DNA of 64,000 nucleotides from Megalonaias nervosa (Eukaryota; Mollusca; Bivalvia; Unionida; Unionidae), in assembly GCA_016617855.1 (NCBI GenBank), contig JAECUM010027281.1:1-64000 (forward strand). The letters run 5' to 3'. The notes under the pieces were generated by a model that saw only the letters and a list, made by a program, of their open reading frames with translations, had not been told where the DNA came from and did not search any database. Shown in pieces: positions 12,040 to 23,813 of this stretch (its first letter is position 1; each line of letters opens with the position of its first letter). A program made the translations under genes and the position numbers.

Positions 12040-14880
12040 AGATGCAAAGTGGAATGGCTATTTGATATTTATATGGGTGAAGCATTAAATCTAAATATGG
12101 TCATAGTTAAAGGCTAAGCCTGACGTGGACCTTGACACGACATCTGAACGGTACGGAGTTTTCCTGTGCAAGAAGTAACGACAATATAATTTATAAGATT
12201 TTGATAAAATTTTTGTTTTTCTTAGTTTGTGTATTATAATAAATATCACAACATATAAAAAGAAATTAGTGACTTGAACGAAAATCGATAGGATTTACAT
12301 ATACAGTTCGTCTCCTTTAAATCTCAAAAGAACTGTGAAAATAAAAGCGGATCTAGTTGTATTGAAGCAAGAGGTCTTTACATTATATCTTAAATTAGTA
12401 TTACAGATAACAGATTTAAATTCTTCAAGTAAAAAAGAGATACAAAACGATGCAACAAAGTCAGGTGTGAGAAGAGACGGTGAAAGAAGAAAGATACAGC
12501 TAAGGACGGTTATTAAGGAAGGAAATTAATAGAGACAACGTTTGTAAACATACATGCTAACAGAAATTTTTCTTGGTCGAGTCAATCGGTACATAGTTTG
12601 TACAGGTTGACTGATATTGAAAGATTCAGTCCTGAACTATGAAGACTAGAATGGTGTCAGATGAAACATTTTAATTATATCCCTTAGTTTTCACAATAAA
12701 CGAATGTATATCGTCAAAAATACAATATATTTTCTTCATATGAAATTGTCGCATTGTTAGCTATGCAGAAGAAAATGAATAGTTATATTACTGTAGAATC
12801 ACAGGGAGCGATAACCTCCAGACGTTCTTGTGCGGTAATACAAAGGAAACAAACTTTCCATGCTAAATACGATACTTCATCTTCCTGGGGTGAATCGATT
12901 TCATTTGTTTGCAAAAATGGGTGACGTGTTCATGTTGAAACTATATGAAAGGATATCTTCAAAATGGAACTAAAGCAAAAATGTCAATCAAGTTTCTTTT
13001 TATCCTTTGCATCATACACGCAATTAGATCTCGTGGTGTCGCAATACTCTTCGTAAATAATATAGATTTTAAAGTTAAAAGACTCTTCAAGGATAGCAAA
13101 GGAAATAATATTGCTCTTTATTTTTTAAGTTGAGAATCACCAAATAACACTTATAAATATGTATTGCAATAACGAAGATTCTGCAACTTTTTTGATGTAG
13201 TCGAGTCAGTTATCAAGGAGTACGAAAATCGTAAAACTGTCACCTGTGCAGACTGGAACTTAGTTCAAGACTGCGATATACATGTATACAATTAAAGAAC
13301 ATGAAATAATCTGAAAGCAAAGGACAGAGTATTCTCCTTCGATTTAATATTTCATTTTAAATTTGAAGCTAAAAAGGCTGACCTAGGAGATCCAAAAGTA
13401 CAAAAGTTATATTTACTGAATGGAATCATGTGAAAACATATTTTATAGAAAAACAGAGTAGCAACTATGAAAGTGGAACAATGTGATCACCGAATGAAGT
13501 GTTGACTGGGAAAATAACCCGTTTTCTCTCTCACTCTCTTTCTCGTATATGTATGCGGGCAGGAATGCACATATACACATATGTATAGATAAATGTGAAT
13601 GTATGCGTATATGAATGTTTTTTGTACATGAGTATGACTGCATATACGTGCCCAAAGATTTAGTTGACCAAATTTAAACTAGTTGAAACATAATAAATTC
13701 AAATGTTTCATTCCTGTAGAAATAGTCATGTAAAGTTTTGCAAACACAATGGTTTCACTGTTTTATTTATTTGTCTTGTCTATGTTTTGTATTTGCCTTT
13801 GTAAAAGACTCATTGAGAGTCGAAAGTGCTCAGGCCAGTTAGATACTAGTTTTGCACTGTTCGTTTCAGTTTATTACATTCATCTTAATCAGTCCCTAAC
13901 GCGCATGATCCCTTGTTGAATCCAGTGTACTTGAAAGGAATGTTATTCGCCGTATGATTTGTATTCCGTCTTTTTCTATTAACTAAATTCTCTCTTTCTT
14001 TATTACCTTCTTTCCTTTTATCTCCCCCTTCTTGCTTGTCTTATGATTTAAATAATGTACCAAGATATGTGTATAAACACATTAAAGATGACAGAATTTT
14101 TCAAACGGACATGAAGGGAAGAAAACTTAAATAAAGTAATTAATTATATGTACGCGATTGGTCTAAACATAGCGAAAGGGTAAAAAGGCGTGGTCACAAG
14201 TTCATTCAACTTTGAATCGGCCTTTCCCTTTATGCATTTGAAATACGAAATGCACGCTGTGAGAACAAGCTTTATTACGAGAGACGTAGGGGGCATGGAT
14301 ATACTGTAACAAGCAAAGGGTTTACTATCGGACGAATCAAACAACATCGACTTGAATGTGTCATGAGGTCGATGCTTTCCTTATTTCCAACAACTTCAAG
14401 AAGTCGGTCCTTTGTCAACCGAATGCTTCTTAAACTCGTAAATAACATAAATCTTTTTTCTCTAATCAACGACGACGTATTCAAGAGACTCTGCTTTTAC
14501 ATTTAAATGTGGGGTGGGTGTGTTTGGGGGGGTTGGGTTCAAGCTTCCCATTTGTATGATTTATAGGTACGTTTTCCAAACCGAAGACCGATCTTCTACA
14601 CCACATATTACAAACATGTCCCAAACACCTTATACCTTGTCTCAAATAATCAAACATTTAAACACGAAAATTTCTAATACCTTCTTTTGCTAAGAAATAA
14701 GGGATGGTGAATTTTGCAAAATTAATCCATGCAACAATAAAGAAAATCTGCTGAATACTGTACATTATGTCTTCTTCTAGTAATTGGCTTATTACTCGAC
14801 TTAAGAAATATCTTTTCAAAAACCGACTCCCCACAACCAAACAAGTACTCGCTAAATTCTAATAAAGTCATGAATATCGT
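12040..14880. other. gene-free AT-rich interval
   Basis: Short frames at 12335-12529, 12945-13133, 13443-13655 and 14144-14484 show no recognised motif or repeat match elsewhere in the window. No RNA gene recognised. Confidence 0.5.
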
Positions 14881-14885
14881 AGATT

Positions 14886-15248
14886 TGTTACATTACATAG
14901 CATACACCCTAGGTTTGTTACAATGCGTAGCATACACCCTAGATTTGTGACAGTATATAGCATACATCCTAAATCTGTCACAGCATATAGCATACACCCT
15001 AGGATTGTTACAATACATGCCATACACCCTAGACCTGTCATAGTATATACCATACACCCTAGATCTGTCATAGTATATAGCATACACCCTAGACCTGTCA
15101 TAGCATATAGCATACACCCTAGATCTGTCATAGCATATAGCATACACCCTGGATCTGTCATAGTATACAGCATACACCATAGATCTGTCATAGTATATAG
15201 CATACACCCTAGATTTGTTTTGACAAAATACATAGCATACACCGTGAG
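14886..15248 (+). repeat. 30-bp minisatellite, about 12 units
   Basis: Tandem 30-bp units with the core CATACACCCTAGATCTGTCA and variants. The period is divisible by three, so several frames on both strands stay open, giving decapeptide repeats such as GCMLYTMTDL on the minus strand. I read these frames as by-products of the repeat. Confidence 0.95.
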
Positions 15249-15625
15249 ATTGTTATAATACACAGCTCAGTCTTTTGACTTTTAATAATACTAGAAGATA
15301 CATATATATTACGAGTCCAACTTTCTACCAACTTAGTTCCAGCGGTTCCCTTTAATAAAATTAGTGATATAAGTAAATTAGAAGTAATAACTGACAACAA
15401 TGCATTTATCTATTTCTCTATGGGAAAAACAATAATATTATGTATGACAAAAATAAATGTACATATATATTCCTTGCTTTTAAAGAACTCAGCTTCTTTT
15501 TTCTGTATATATTCCCGATAAACTGAAATTGTATAACATTTATACTTGATACATTCAAGCGTAGACGGAGATGCCACTCATGACCACGAAACGCTTCATT
15601 CTTGGATGACGAAGAATTGTTCGAT

Positions 15626-15626
<1 letters not shown>

Positions 15627-15679
<53 letters not shown>

Positions 15680-15682
15680 ATA
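15627..15682 (+). repeat. (AAT)n microsatellite
   Basis: About 14 AAT units followed by a short inverted TTATTATT. Confidence 0.95.
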
Positions 15683-16223
15683 ATTATAGCAAACGTTGTT
15701 ATAGTTATTCTACACACCATCTAGAACAAACAAAATCAGAATTTGTTGGTATTTGCATTACTGTAAAGTTTACGTGCTTCTAAAATCTTCACACGTTTAC
15801 TTTTTCCATCCGTAGCCATAGCAGATTTCATCTGTCAATAGAGAATTTGTATGCTTGGCTGGTAACCTAAACGTCATATCAACTCGTTAAGGCCGGGAGA
15901 CTTTTGCATTTTCGCCTGAATTGCGAGTAGGAAACGCATTTTGGGGGTTACTACTGAATACCTCCAAATATATGTTTCCAAGAGATTTTCGTTTAGCTGG
16001 ATGCCAAGTTATATTATTAACGTCATTTTTTTACTGGCTATTTCGCTGGCGCAAAAGCAGACAGATAAAAGTGGGATGAAGTTTCTTTCGTTTGTTCTTT
16101 CCACGTTTTACTCCAAATCTCAAACTTAACCACACTTTTTGCAATGGTTTACATCTCCGTGTGCAGTTCATAACGGTCTTCACACCAGGCCCAAATGTCT
16201 AAAATCCGGACTCAATATCCGGT

Positions 16224-17487
16224 TCCGACAACTTTTGGTTAATCATGCAATTAGTTTAGTTGTACCTGTCCCACACACTGAGAATTTAAGCGATGGAATG
16301 CAATCGGACTGTATTGATTTTGGAGTAACAAATCTTCGAAATTCAGAAATTATGAATAATCTGGACCAGAAAGGTTCACATTTGCAACAACAAGAAACGA
16401 ATGAACTTAAACAGTTATTACTTGAATATGAGCACTTATTTCCAACAGTTCCTACAAGAACAAATAAAATTTATCATAGAGTTGAAATTTAAAATTCCAC
16501 ACCTGTGAAACAACACCCATACAGGATGAACCCTCTCAAACAGGAATGTTTGAAAAGAGAAATTCATTATTTACTGGATAATGATTTCATAGTGCCGAGT
16601 AAAAGTGACTGGAGTTCACCATGTATACTTGTTCCGAAACCAGATAATACTTTCCACATGTGCACTGATTATAGAAAGGTGAACAGTGTGACTAAAAGAG
16701 ATTCATTTTCATTACCCAGAATCGATGACTGCATTGATAAAATTGGAAATGCAATGTATGTCACCATATTTGACATTCTGAAAGGACTTTAGCAAATTCC
16801 ACTGACGGAAAGGGCAAAGGAAATTTCGGCATTCGTGACTCCAGATGGACTTTATCAATATAAAGTGTTGCCGTTTGGGATGAAAGGTTCGCCAAGTACT
16901 TTTCAACGTTTAATAACCATGATTACATCTGGTCTAGATAATATTGATGCTTCCATCAATGATGTCATCATCTACAACGACACCTGGAAAGATCATTAGG
17001 CGACAATTTGGAAATTCTCAGACAGACACACTGATGCAAAGTTGACAATTAATTTATCCAAAAGTGAGTTTTGCCGTGTTTGTGTAATATTTCTAGGACA
17101 TATCGTAGGACACGGACAAGTTAAACCTATAGATGCTGAGGTCAAGGCTGTCTCTGAATTCCTTGTGCCTATAAGTAAAAAGTAACTGATGCGATATTTG
17201 GGTATGGCTGGATACTATCCGAATTTTGTTCCAATTTCTCCATAATTTCTGAACCACTGACAAATTTATTGAGCAATAAAACAAAGTTTCGTTGGTCTGA
17301 AATAGTTCAGGAGGCTTTTGATAGTTTAAAGGCCATACTTAAGAGTACACCAGCTCTTACATCTCCAAATTTCAGTCAATCACACAAACTGTCTGTGGAT
17401 GCAAGTGATGTTGGGGTTGGAGCAGTATTGATTCAAGAAGACAAAAATGGTGTAGATCATCCAGTGTGCTATTTTTCTAAGAAATGA
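16224..17487 (+). pseudogene. second Gmr1-like pol fragment (linker, RT, start of RNase H)
   Basis: Close relative of the pol at 412-1644. It begins abruptly at VNHAISLVVPVP, continues through HPYRMNP and FHMCTDYRKVNSVTKRDSFS, and ends at CYFSKK where the terminal-inverted-repeat element starts. It has stops at about 16490, 16791, 16999 and 17184 and a frameshift near 17220. The RT active site reads ASINDV instead of YIDD, so a catalytic Asp is lost. Neither LTR is present. Confidence 0.88.
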
Positions 17488-17497
17488 AATCTGATCG

Positions 17498-18052
17498 CTT
17501 AGGGGTCATGTTCTGGTGACCTATGTTATTACCATAATCGGTAATTTTTTATTATATATTAGACCGCTCCGGTGGCCTAGTGGTTAGAGCATCCGCCTCG
17601 GATGCGGGAGGTCGTGGGTTCGATCCCCAGCCGAGTCATACCATAAACGTATAAAAATGGTACTAACAGCTGCGTCGCTTGGCGCTCAGCATTAAGAGGC
17701 TAGTGTTAGGACTGGTCGGCTGGTGTCAGGATAATGTGACTGGGTGGGACATGATGCTACGTGTCTGCGGCATGATGCCCCAGTGCTAGACATCACTATA
17801 AACTTCCACACTGCAGACATCGTAGCGATATGACTGAAAAATTGTTAAAGCTACGTTAAAATTTAAATGACACAGACACGGACACTAATTTTATTAACCA
17901 GTCAGATGAAGTCTTATACCTTTGCGTTTGATAGATTGAGTAGTATGGCTAAAGAGCATCAATGTGTTCCGAACAATTTGATTCACTTTCAAATTTCTGA
18001 AAGCTGAGTTTCCTTTGGCTTATTCAAAGGTCCCCAGAACATGACCCCTAAG
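17498..18052. mobile_element. terminal-inverted-repeat (MITE-like) element with nested SINE
   Basis: CTTAGGGGTCATGTTCTGG with GACC close behind (17498-17521) is repeated inverted as GGTCCCCAGAACATGACCCC with TAAG at 18029-18052. The two 24-base arms differ at one position. No transposase lies between them. The SINE at 17563-17885 accounts for more than half of the interior, leaving a 230-base non-autonomous element. Target duplication is not clear, and the arms may extend a few bases outward (GATCG against GACCA). Confidence 0.6.
17563..17885 (+). mobile_element. tRNA-derived SINE, copy 1
   Basis: The 5' tRNA-like head has an A box (TGGCCTAGTGG, 17573-17583) and a B box (GGTTCGATCCC, 17617-17627) with a plausible stem-loop between them. 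A roughly 240-base body follows (GCTGCGTCGCTTGGCGCTCA, CACTGCAGACATCGTAGC), and the 3' end is CA-rich. The same body occurs at 42689-42990 and, inverted, at 38416-38714, which defines a family. Confidence 0.85.
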
Positions 18053-18229
18053 TGGTCGCTGTAGATCTTCACGTTGGACAGTTGAGATAAGATTTCAATC
18101 AGATTGCGAAATAGCGCTAATTGGGCAGAATAGTTTTGTAGAACATATTAGATTATTTGCAATAATTTAGATTTTGTGACAAAACCAGTAGAACTGTATG
18201 TTCTCTTTTAATATTTTTCCTTGGCTATC

Positions 18230-19840
18230 CGTGCGAACCCGTGCTGACTCAATAGGCTTCCTCATATCGAATATTTGTACCATTACATCCTGCAATGTGC
18301 GTTTTTTTCTGCTTTATTTATGTGGTTTGTCTTTCGAATGAGGCCTCATAATATCGACTGGTTTTTGAAGAGTGAATATTCCAAACCAGCTGATATACAC
18401 TGTCAATGCAGAAACTATTCTGAGATGGTAGGTGTTTTTGCAGATTTATTTAGCTCCACCACTCACTCAAGAAACAAATTATATTTAAAGTCTGCTTTTT
18501 CTGGTGTAATTACATACGTACACATGTACAAGAATCATATCTTCAATTTGGAAAATTCCATTCAAGCTTATGTCATTACGTTGTGCTTGTCAAACACGGT
18601 TACTGAAAGTCTGGACGGGCGTTATTTTGTTTAGCTTAATCATTGGCAAGATCCTGTTGCAACGAAAAGATGGGAAATGGTGTAAGTTTGTTTTGACGTA
18701 TTTATATTTATATATTTCACATTTACTCATCCCACGAAGATATCACGTGTAATTTTTTATATTGGACTTTTGTATGAGTTGCATTGGAGTCAATAAAATG
18801 CCGAACCTATACATTAACGTGTCATATGTAAAAGCATGGTCTTCTCTTAACACACTAATACAGGTCGCGTCTGATATATCTTTTAGAAGATGCGAACCCA
18901 GTTCCTCTCCTTAAAAAAAATATTTTCCTTGGCTACTGAATTTTGCCTTTATTTTCAGTAACAAACTTTGTCTTCACATGGGATAAGGTTGATCCAAACT
19001 CATGCAAAGTACAAAGCTGGTATTAGCAATGGAATACAGGCAGATATAGGGGGTTTATATTGGATTGTGGGGAATAAACATTACCTTGAACGGTACAACA
19101 TTTACGCTAAAAAGTGACCATGTACTTGACAAGTCAATCACAATTATTCATGCTCAATGAATAAATTCGTAACTTTAATAATTATCTACCAAAAAACATC
19201 ACCAGAAACATCCTAAAAGGACCAAAGCGCAGAATAAATACATAAGCATTTAAATCAAAATATATTACAATATATAAGAAAAATTTAAACAAATAATATA
19301 TTGCGCCTGTAAATATAATTTAAAAGCATTCTTATTTGGCGAAACTATCAGCAATCTTCTATTGTATTTCATTTCGATATCCACTGTGCAACTGAAAACA
19401 GCCACTTTCAGGAAACACACTAACTAGATATTACAGGGATCGGACGACTAATTTATTTCCCATTATATAAAAACGTAAAATTAATTTCTTCGCTAGATTG
19501 GGATACAAGCCAAATATATTTTGCATTCTTTAGAGGTAGAGCATTTTTAAGCTTGAAAAACAAATGTTTCACAGCTTTTTTCTTGCCCCTCGTGCTTCTC
19601 AACAAGGGACGCCCCGGTCTGCATCTAATAACATAGCCCCGCATCACGAGTCCATATGTTATTTTCACTAGGAAATTAAATACATGATATCAAAATAAAG
19701 TTAACATTTTTCTGTCAACCATAGTACCTTGATTAAAGTTGATGAAATTTAACATGGAAAAAAAAACAAAATAGATTTACAAGCCAGTGGGTGTTTCTCG
19801 AAAAATTGAGTTATCTATTTTTTGTATTGCCCATCAATAG
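18230..19840 (+). pseudogene. decayed inverted DUOXA copy, exon 3 region
   Basis: On the plus strand this matches the reverse complement of the DUOXA intron 4 to intron 2 region (about 33,300-34,120) and, more closely, 44,275-45,830. Exon 3 lies at about 18,959-19,100: it starts VTNFVFTWDKVD and then loses frame through small deletions, so it cannot be functional. It shares with the 45-kb copy a roughly 700-base insert (18,240-18,950) beside exon 3 that the two intact genes lack. Exons 1, 2 and 4-7 are not recognisable. Confidence 0.75.
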
Positions 19841-19882
19841 ATTTGTACCAGAGTGCCCATCAATAGATTTGTACCATAATTT
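19835..19882 (+). repeat. 25-bp direct repeat
   Basis: GCCCATCAATAGATTTGTACCA occurs twice in tandem at the junction between the exon 3 block and the acidic-exon block of the inverted copy. Confidence 0.8.
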
Positions 19883-19917
19883 TGTTTGATCAATTGCAAT
19901 CTTAAATAATATGTCAA

Positions 19918-20195
19918 TTTATCAATTACACTGTGAAATAAATATATAATATTTATGTCGTGTTGGATTCATATCAATTACACTGTGGAATAATGTATAT
20001 AATATTTATGTCGTGTTGGATTCATATCAGTTACACTGTGGAATAACGTATATAATATTTATGTCGTCTTGGATTCATGTCAATTACAGTGTGAAATAAT
20101 GTATTTTATGTCTATGTCGTCTTGGATTCATATCAATTATACTGTGAACTAATGTATATAATATTTATGTCAGGTTAGATTCATATCAATTGCTT
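19918..20195 (+). repeat. 53-bp minisatellite, about 5 units
   Basis: Units contain CAATTACACTGTG and ATAATATTTATGTCG, with spacing 52-53 bases. The equivalent place in the intact genes (near 30,290 and 56,430) has a single CAATTACACTGTGAAATAAA, so the array expanded only in the inverted copy. Confidence 0.88.
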
Positions 20196-20591
20196 CAATG
20201 TTGGCCTATCCCTAACGCTCACCCAGTATTACCCTGAAGAGATAATAGGTATTTATGGAGAATTTTCTCAATGGGTTTCAAAAATACTTAAAAATTGGCA
20301 TACGAATTTGTATGTATGATAATATTCAATATGATGATAGAATGGAGTCTATTATATGGGACAATTTTGCGGCATGTTTGAAGAAGAACAGAAGTTTCTG
20401 TATTCCGCTCTCCCTGAAATTTTGTACAGCTTCGGATCACAAGACGACGCATTAATTATGGAACATATTCGTTTTTATTTACTGTCATAAAATACAACCT
20501 GCCGCATAGACTCATACTGAGTTCTGGCTTCTAATTAATAAAGCTTTCAAGTATTGAACTGAGAATAGTCTTTAAACTTGTGACTTAAATA

Positions 20592-20824
20592 GAGAATCTA
20601 CACCTAGAAAATCTTGAAGGTCAACAATCTGGCAAGAAACCAAACAAGGTTACAAGAAGCTTTGACGGCCATGTTCACAATGACTGGGACTCAGACGTCG
20701 AATACTACAGCGATGACGACTTGCCACCTACAGATGAAGAGAATAATGGTGGCGATTATTCTTCTGACGAGGACAATGGTGAAGATCCTAATCAATGCAC
20801 GGTAAAAACTGGTCCTCTCTGTTG
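20592..20824 (+). pseudogene. inverted copy of the DUOXA acidic tail exon (exon 8)
   Basis: Reads in one open frame from ENLHLENLEGQQSGKKP through DSDVEYYSDDDLPPTDEE to PNQCTVKTGPLC and a stop. It matches the minus-strand exons at 29703-29462 and 55845-55604 and keeps the donor CACG|GTAAAA. The acceptor and the first Lys-rich residues are missing (AAATAG precedes the homology). With exons 1, 2 and 4-7 gone around it, the exon is an orphan despite its open frame. Confidence 0.78.
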
Positions 20825-21062
20825 ATTATATGATGATCACATTCTCACTTATGGGGACTCTCAGACTCAAGATCCCAGAGTTTTCATTTTACAAATATAT
20901 GCGGTGACTCGGTGCTTTAATTCTTGGGGCCGATCAGGTACGGATTCAAATCGTAGCAAAGAATCAGCCTGGGTCGGATACCGTAGTGTGTCTTTGGGCA
21001 AGGCAGTTTACTCCAACTGCATTGGAGCTAAATTACCTCATTGTTTGATGTTCTAGAAAAAA
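20825..21062 (+). repeat. copy of the SINE-like intronic repeat
   Basis: Plus-strand counterpart of the reverse complement of 29170-29440. It contains CGGATTCAAATC (B-box-like) and TTGGGCAAGGCAGTTTACTC, which resembles conserved central domains of animal SINEs. Confidence 0.45.
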
Positions 21063-21097
21063 CATACCAAACCAAAATATATTACAGCCTGAAACTA

Positions 21098-21208
21098 AAG
21101 CTTTGACGGCCATTTTCACAAAGACTGGGACTCAGACGTCGAGTACTACAGCTATGACGACTTTTTGCCATATACAGATGAAGAGAATAATGGCGGTGAT
21201 TATTCGTC
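21098..21208 (+). pseudogene. second partial copy of the acidic exon, cut by an LTR
   Basis: Repeats AAGCTTTGACGGCCAT to GCGGTGATTATTCGTC of the acidic exon about 440 bases after the first copy, with changes that include a frame disruption (GACTTTTTGCC). It stops exactly where the minus-strand LTR begins. Confidence 0.75.
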
Positions 21209-22121
21209 TGTTACGAGCTTATGCTCTTAAAATAAGTAACAGAAAAGAGTGAAAGACAACAAGCTTTGCAAAATTTAACAAATAATTTATATCCCTAGAA
21301 TACAAAGTGAAAATGAGAAAAAAGAACTTACGGTATTCTGAATTAAATCCCACAATATTCTAAGAATTACAGACACAAGTCCTAATAATTTAAAGTCCTG
21401 CATAAAATTCAGCAATAGTCCAGAATAAATATAAAAAAACTGAAGACGATGACGTGTCTGTTATAGCTCCTAGTGTGCTGATGTGCCAACAGTCTTTTGA
21501 TGAATCGCAGGAATATAATTCCAGGTTTGAATACACTATAAATTCCAGTCAATGTCTCTATCCAAGAATTTTATCAGAGCACTTTTGTATTTCCAGAGGA
21601 AATAATCACTTCAGTTCAATAATTGGAAGAAATAAAATTCATCCCAACTCAGCACAACTTAATACAACTTGAAAGTGCTAGAGGTTAAAACACGAATGAT
21701 ACAATCCTCTTAGGTACAATATATGTAGTTCTCTATTTGACCTCAGGTCACAATTAGCATTTTCTAAGCAAAGCCATTACCTAATGGAAAATAACCTTCT
21801 AGAATTATCCTGATGTTTACAAAATAAAAACAATAACCTGTAAAATTCACTAAGGAAATTACAAAACCTTGACCCAAATAAACATATTTACTTGTTCCAT
21901 TAATAATAATACTGATTTCAAACCCATAAATATAGAGAATAATTTAGCTATGTATTAGTTATTTACAATGAATAAAATTTCACACAATCAATTTGGGTCA
22001 AGCAAAATTGAGCTCAATTTTGGACAAGGACACGTCCAACATACAATGTTACATTACAACAGTATGTAATGAAATAGAATAAAACTATCTAACAAACAAA
22101 GCAAATTTAATAGACATAACA
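21209..22121 (-). repeat. 3' LTR with intact TG...CA ends
   Basis: The cleanest LTR of the family in the window. Its ends define those of the other copies. Confidence 0.85.
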
Positions 22122-22509
22122 CTTACCCTCATAAAGAAAAAGTAAGATTTATGTCATAAAGCTTTCTTTTGACTATAAGTCAAATTACATGTGGTAAAAA
22201 ATTAAATAAGATGAAATCTTATGAATGGCACAAAGTATAAATGAAACAGTATATTACTATACACGTGAAAGTGCATCTGTTATTAAATTGTCTTTTCCCT
22301 TAACGTGCCTGATATCAATATTATATTCCTGCAACATCATACTTCACCTTAACTCTCTGATTTGTGTTTTTCTTTTATCTTGCCCATGAAAGTATGGGGG
22401 TTGTGATCACTAAACACAATAATCGGCGAAGGAGCTGAACTAATGTAGACTTCAAAGAGTTGTAATGCCAATATCAAAGCCAAACATTCCTTCTCGACTG
22501 TGGAATAAT
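21209..22509 (-). mobile_element. Gmr1-like element 3' fragment: RNase H, PPT, LTR
   Basis: On the minus strand: RNase H residues STVEKECLALILALQLFEVY and VFSDHNP (about 22,500-22,385), end of pol near 22,258, a purine-rich tract GAGGGTAAG (22,130-22,122), then the LTR 22,121-21,209 (TGTTATG to CGTAACA, 913 bp). The absence of integrase between RNase H and LTR repeats the order seen at 1-2962. The 5' part is missing: homology stops at about 22,509, where an older duplicated block begins. Confidence 0.86.
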
Positions 22510-23590
22510 AACACACTTCTCTCGCTCTTTGCATAGGTAGATCATTTAGTCACGCAATTAATCTATCTATCCGTCTGTGTATATCGAGCAATCTTGATTT
22601 TTCTTCGTGTTATTTATCCGTACGTCTGTACACATGCCTGTCTATCAGTCCATCTCAACACTTATCCATACGTCCCTCCTTTCTCCAAGCCTCATGTCCG
22701 TCGGTCCGTTAATTTTTTAAACTATCAACTGATCACTCCTTCCTTCCATATACTTATAAATGGTTTATACTATTCAAAAGAAAGGCGATGGTGAATTGTT
22801 TGCCATTGCTTCTGAAGATTCCCTCCGTATTAATAGACAATGTCAATACATATGATAAAAGGGTCAAAGAAGTGAATAGACCTTGGACAAAAGGATAATT
22901 GTTATGCATATGTAGGGCGAGGATATCACCTAGACAGATCTTACTTACCATTTATGTGGTAGCCACTACGTGCAATCTCCTATTCCGTATGTTGCATCGT
23001 TATTTTTTTTAACCTACTTATCCATGATTAAACATCTTGTTCGCCCTGCCTTTCTAACCCCTAGAGTACAATAACTGATGCGTCTATATGGTCTTAAACT
23101 TTGAAACAGAAAGAAGAAAAACCAATACGTTGAGTAAAATCAACAAATAATTTTATTCTCTAAGTTACAAAGTGAAAATTTAAGAGGAAGTTACATTTTT
23201 GTGAATTAAATCCCAAATATTCCTAAAGGTTATATCACAAGTCCCAAATTATAGTGTTCTGAATGAATTCTAGTTTTAAATGTACTGATGTGCCAATAAA
23301 CTATAATAGGTTCTTGAAACAACAGTCTTGATGAATCAGAATGATAATATCCAGAATGTCTTTGAACGAATTCATAATAATCTCAATATTGTGTTTTAGT
23401 CCAAAAAAATCAGTGATCACTTTGTAATTCCACTGAATAATGTAAACATATGATTCCTGTCAAATTATATATGAACACACCCAGAAGTAGTTCCAAAGAC
23501 TGATATTGAAACAGGAAGGAATAATTTTGTTTACCATATTATTATATATATGTCCTCGTTAATGTTCATATATATGGGTGAATATCCCCC
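22510..23590. repeat. duplicated block X (partner 50955-51965)
   Basis: Non-coding block that aligns in the same orientation with 50955-51965, for example ACACTTCTCTCGCTCTTTG, TGTGTATATCGAGCAATC and TCATGTCCGTCGGTCCGTTA. Divergence is clearly greater than in the 26-kb duplication. It contains an old minus-strand LTR remnant. Confidence 0.8.
23110..23480 (-). repeat. old LTR remnant in block X
   Basis: ATCAACAAATAATTTTATTC, TACAAAGTGAAAATTTAAGA and GATGTGCCAA match, with many changes, the 3' half of the LTR at 21209-22121. The same remnant recurs in the partner block at about 51560-51900, so it predates that duplication. Confidence 0.6.
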
Positions 23591-23748
23591 TAGAGGAGAT
23601 ACTTTGTAGGACCGATCCTTTGAAAAGAACGTCCTTGTAATTTCTAAAGGATTATAAAATATCATTCTATCTCAAAATCAATCGATCAGCTAGATACACA
23701 AAAGCTATCGCCTTTTAGAAATCATGAACTTATTCGTTAACTATCTTC

Positions 23749-23750
<2 letters not shown>

Positions 23751-23810
<60 letters not shown>
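23751..23810 (+). repeat. (GA)n microsatellite
   Basis: Thirty GA units at the start of block Y. The partner block has (GT)n(GA)n at the same place. Confidence 0.96.

Positions 23811-23813
<3 letters not shown>

Noticed and set aside
14886..15248. Array resembling a CRISPR
   Set aside because: Units follow each other directly with no unique spacers, and the genome is animal.
14868..15263. 131-codon and 104-codon minus frames and a 111-codon plus frame
   Set aside because: All come from a 30-base repeat whose period is a multiple of three.
17563..17640. tRNA gene
   Set aside because: Has A and B boxes, but continues into a 240-base body shared with two other loci and lacks a proper acceptor stem, so it is a SINE head.
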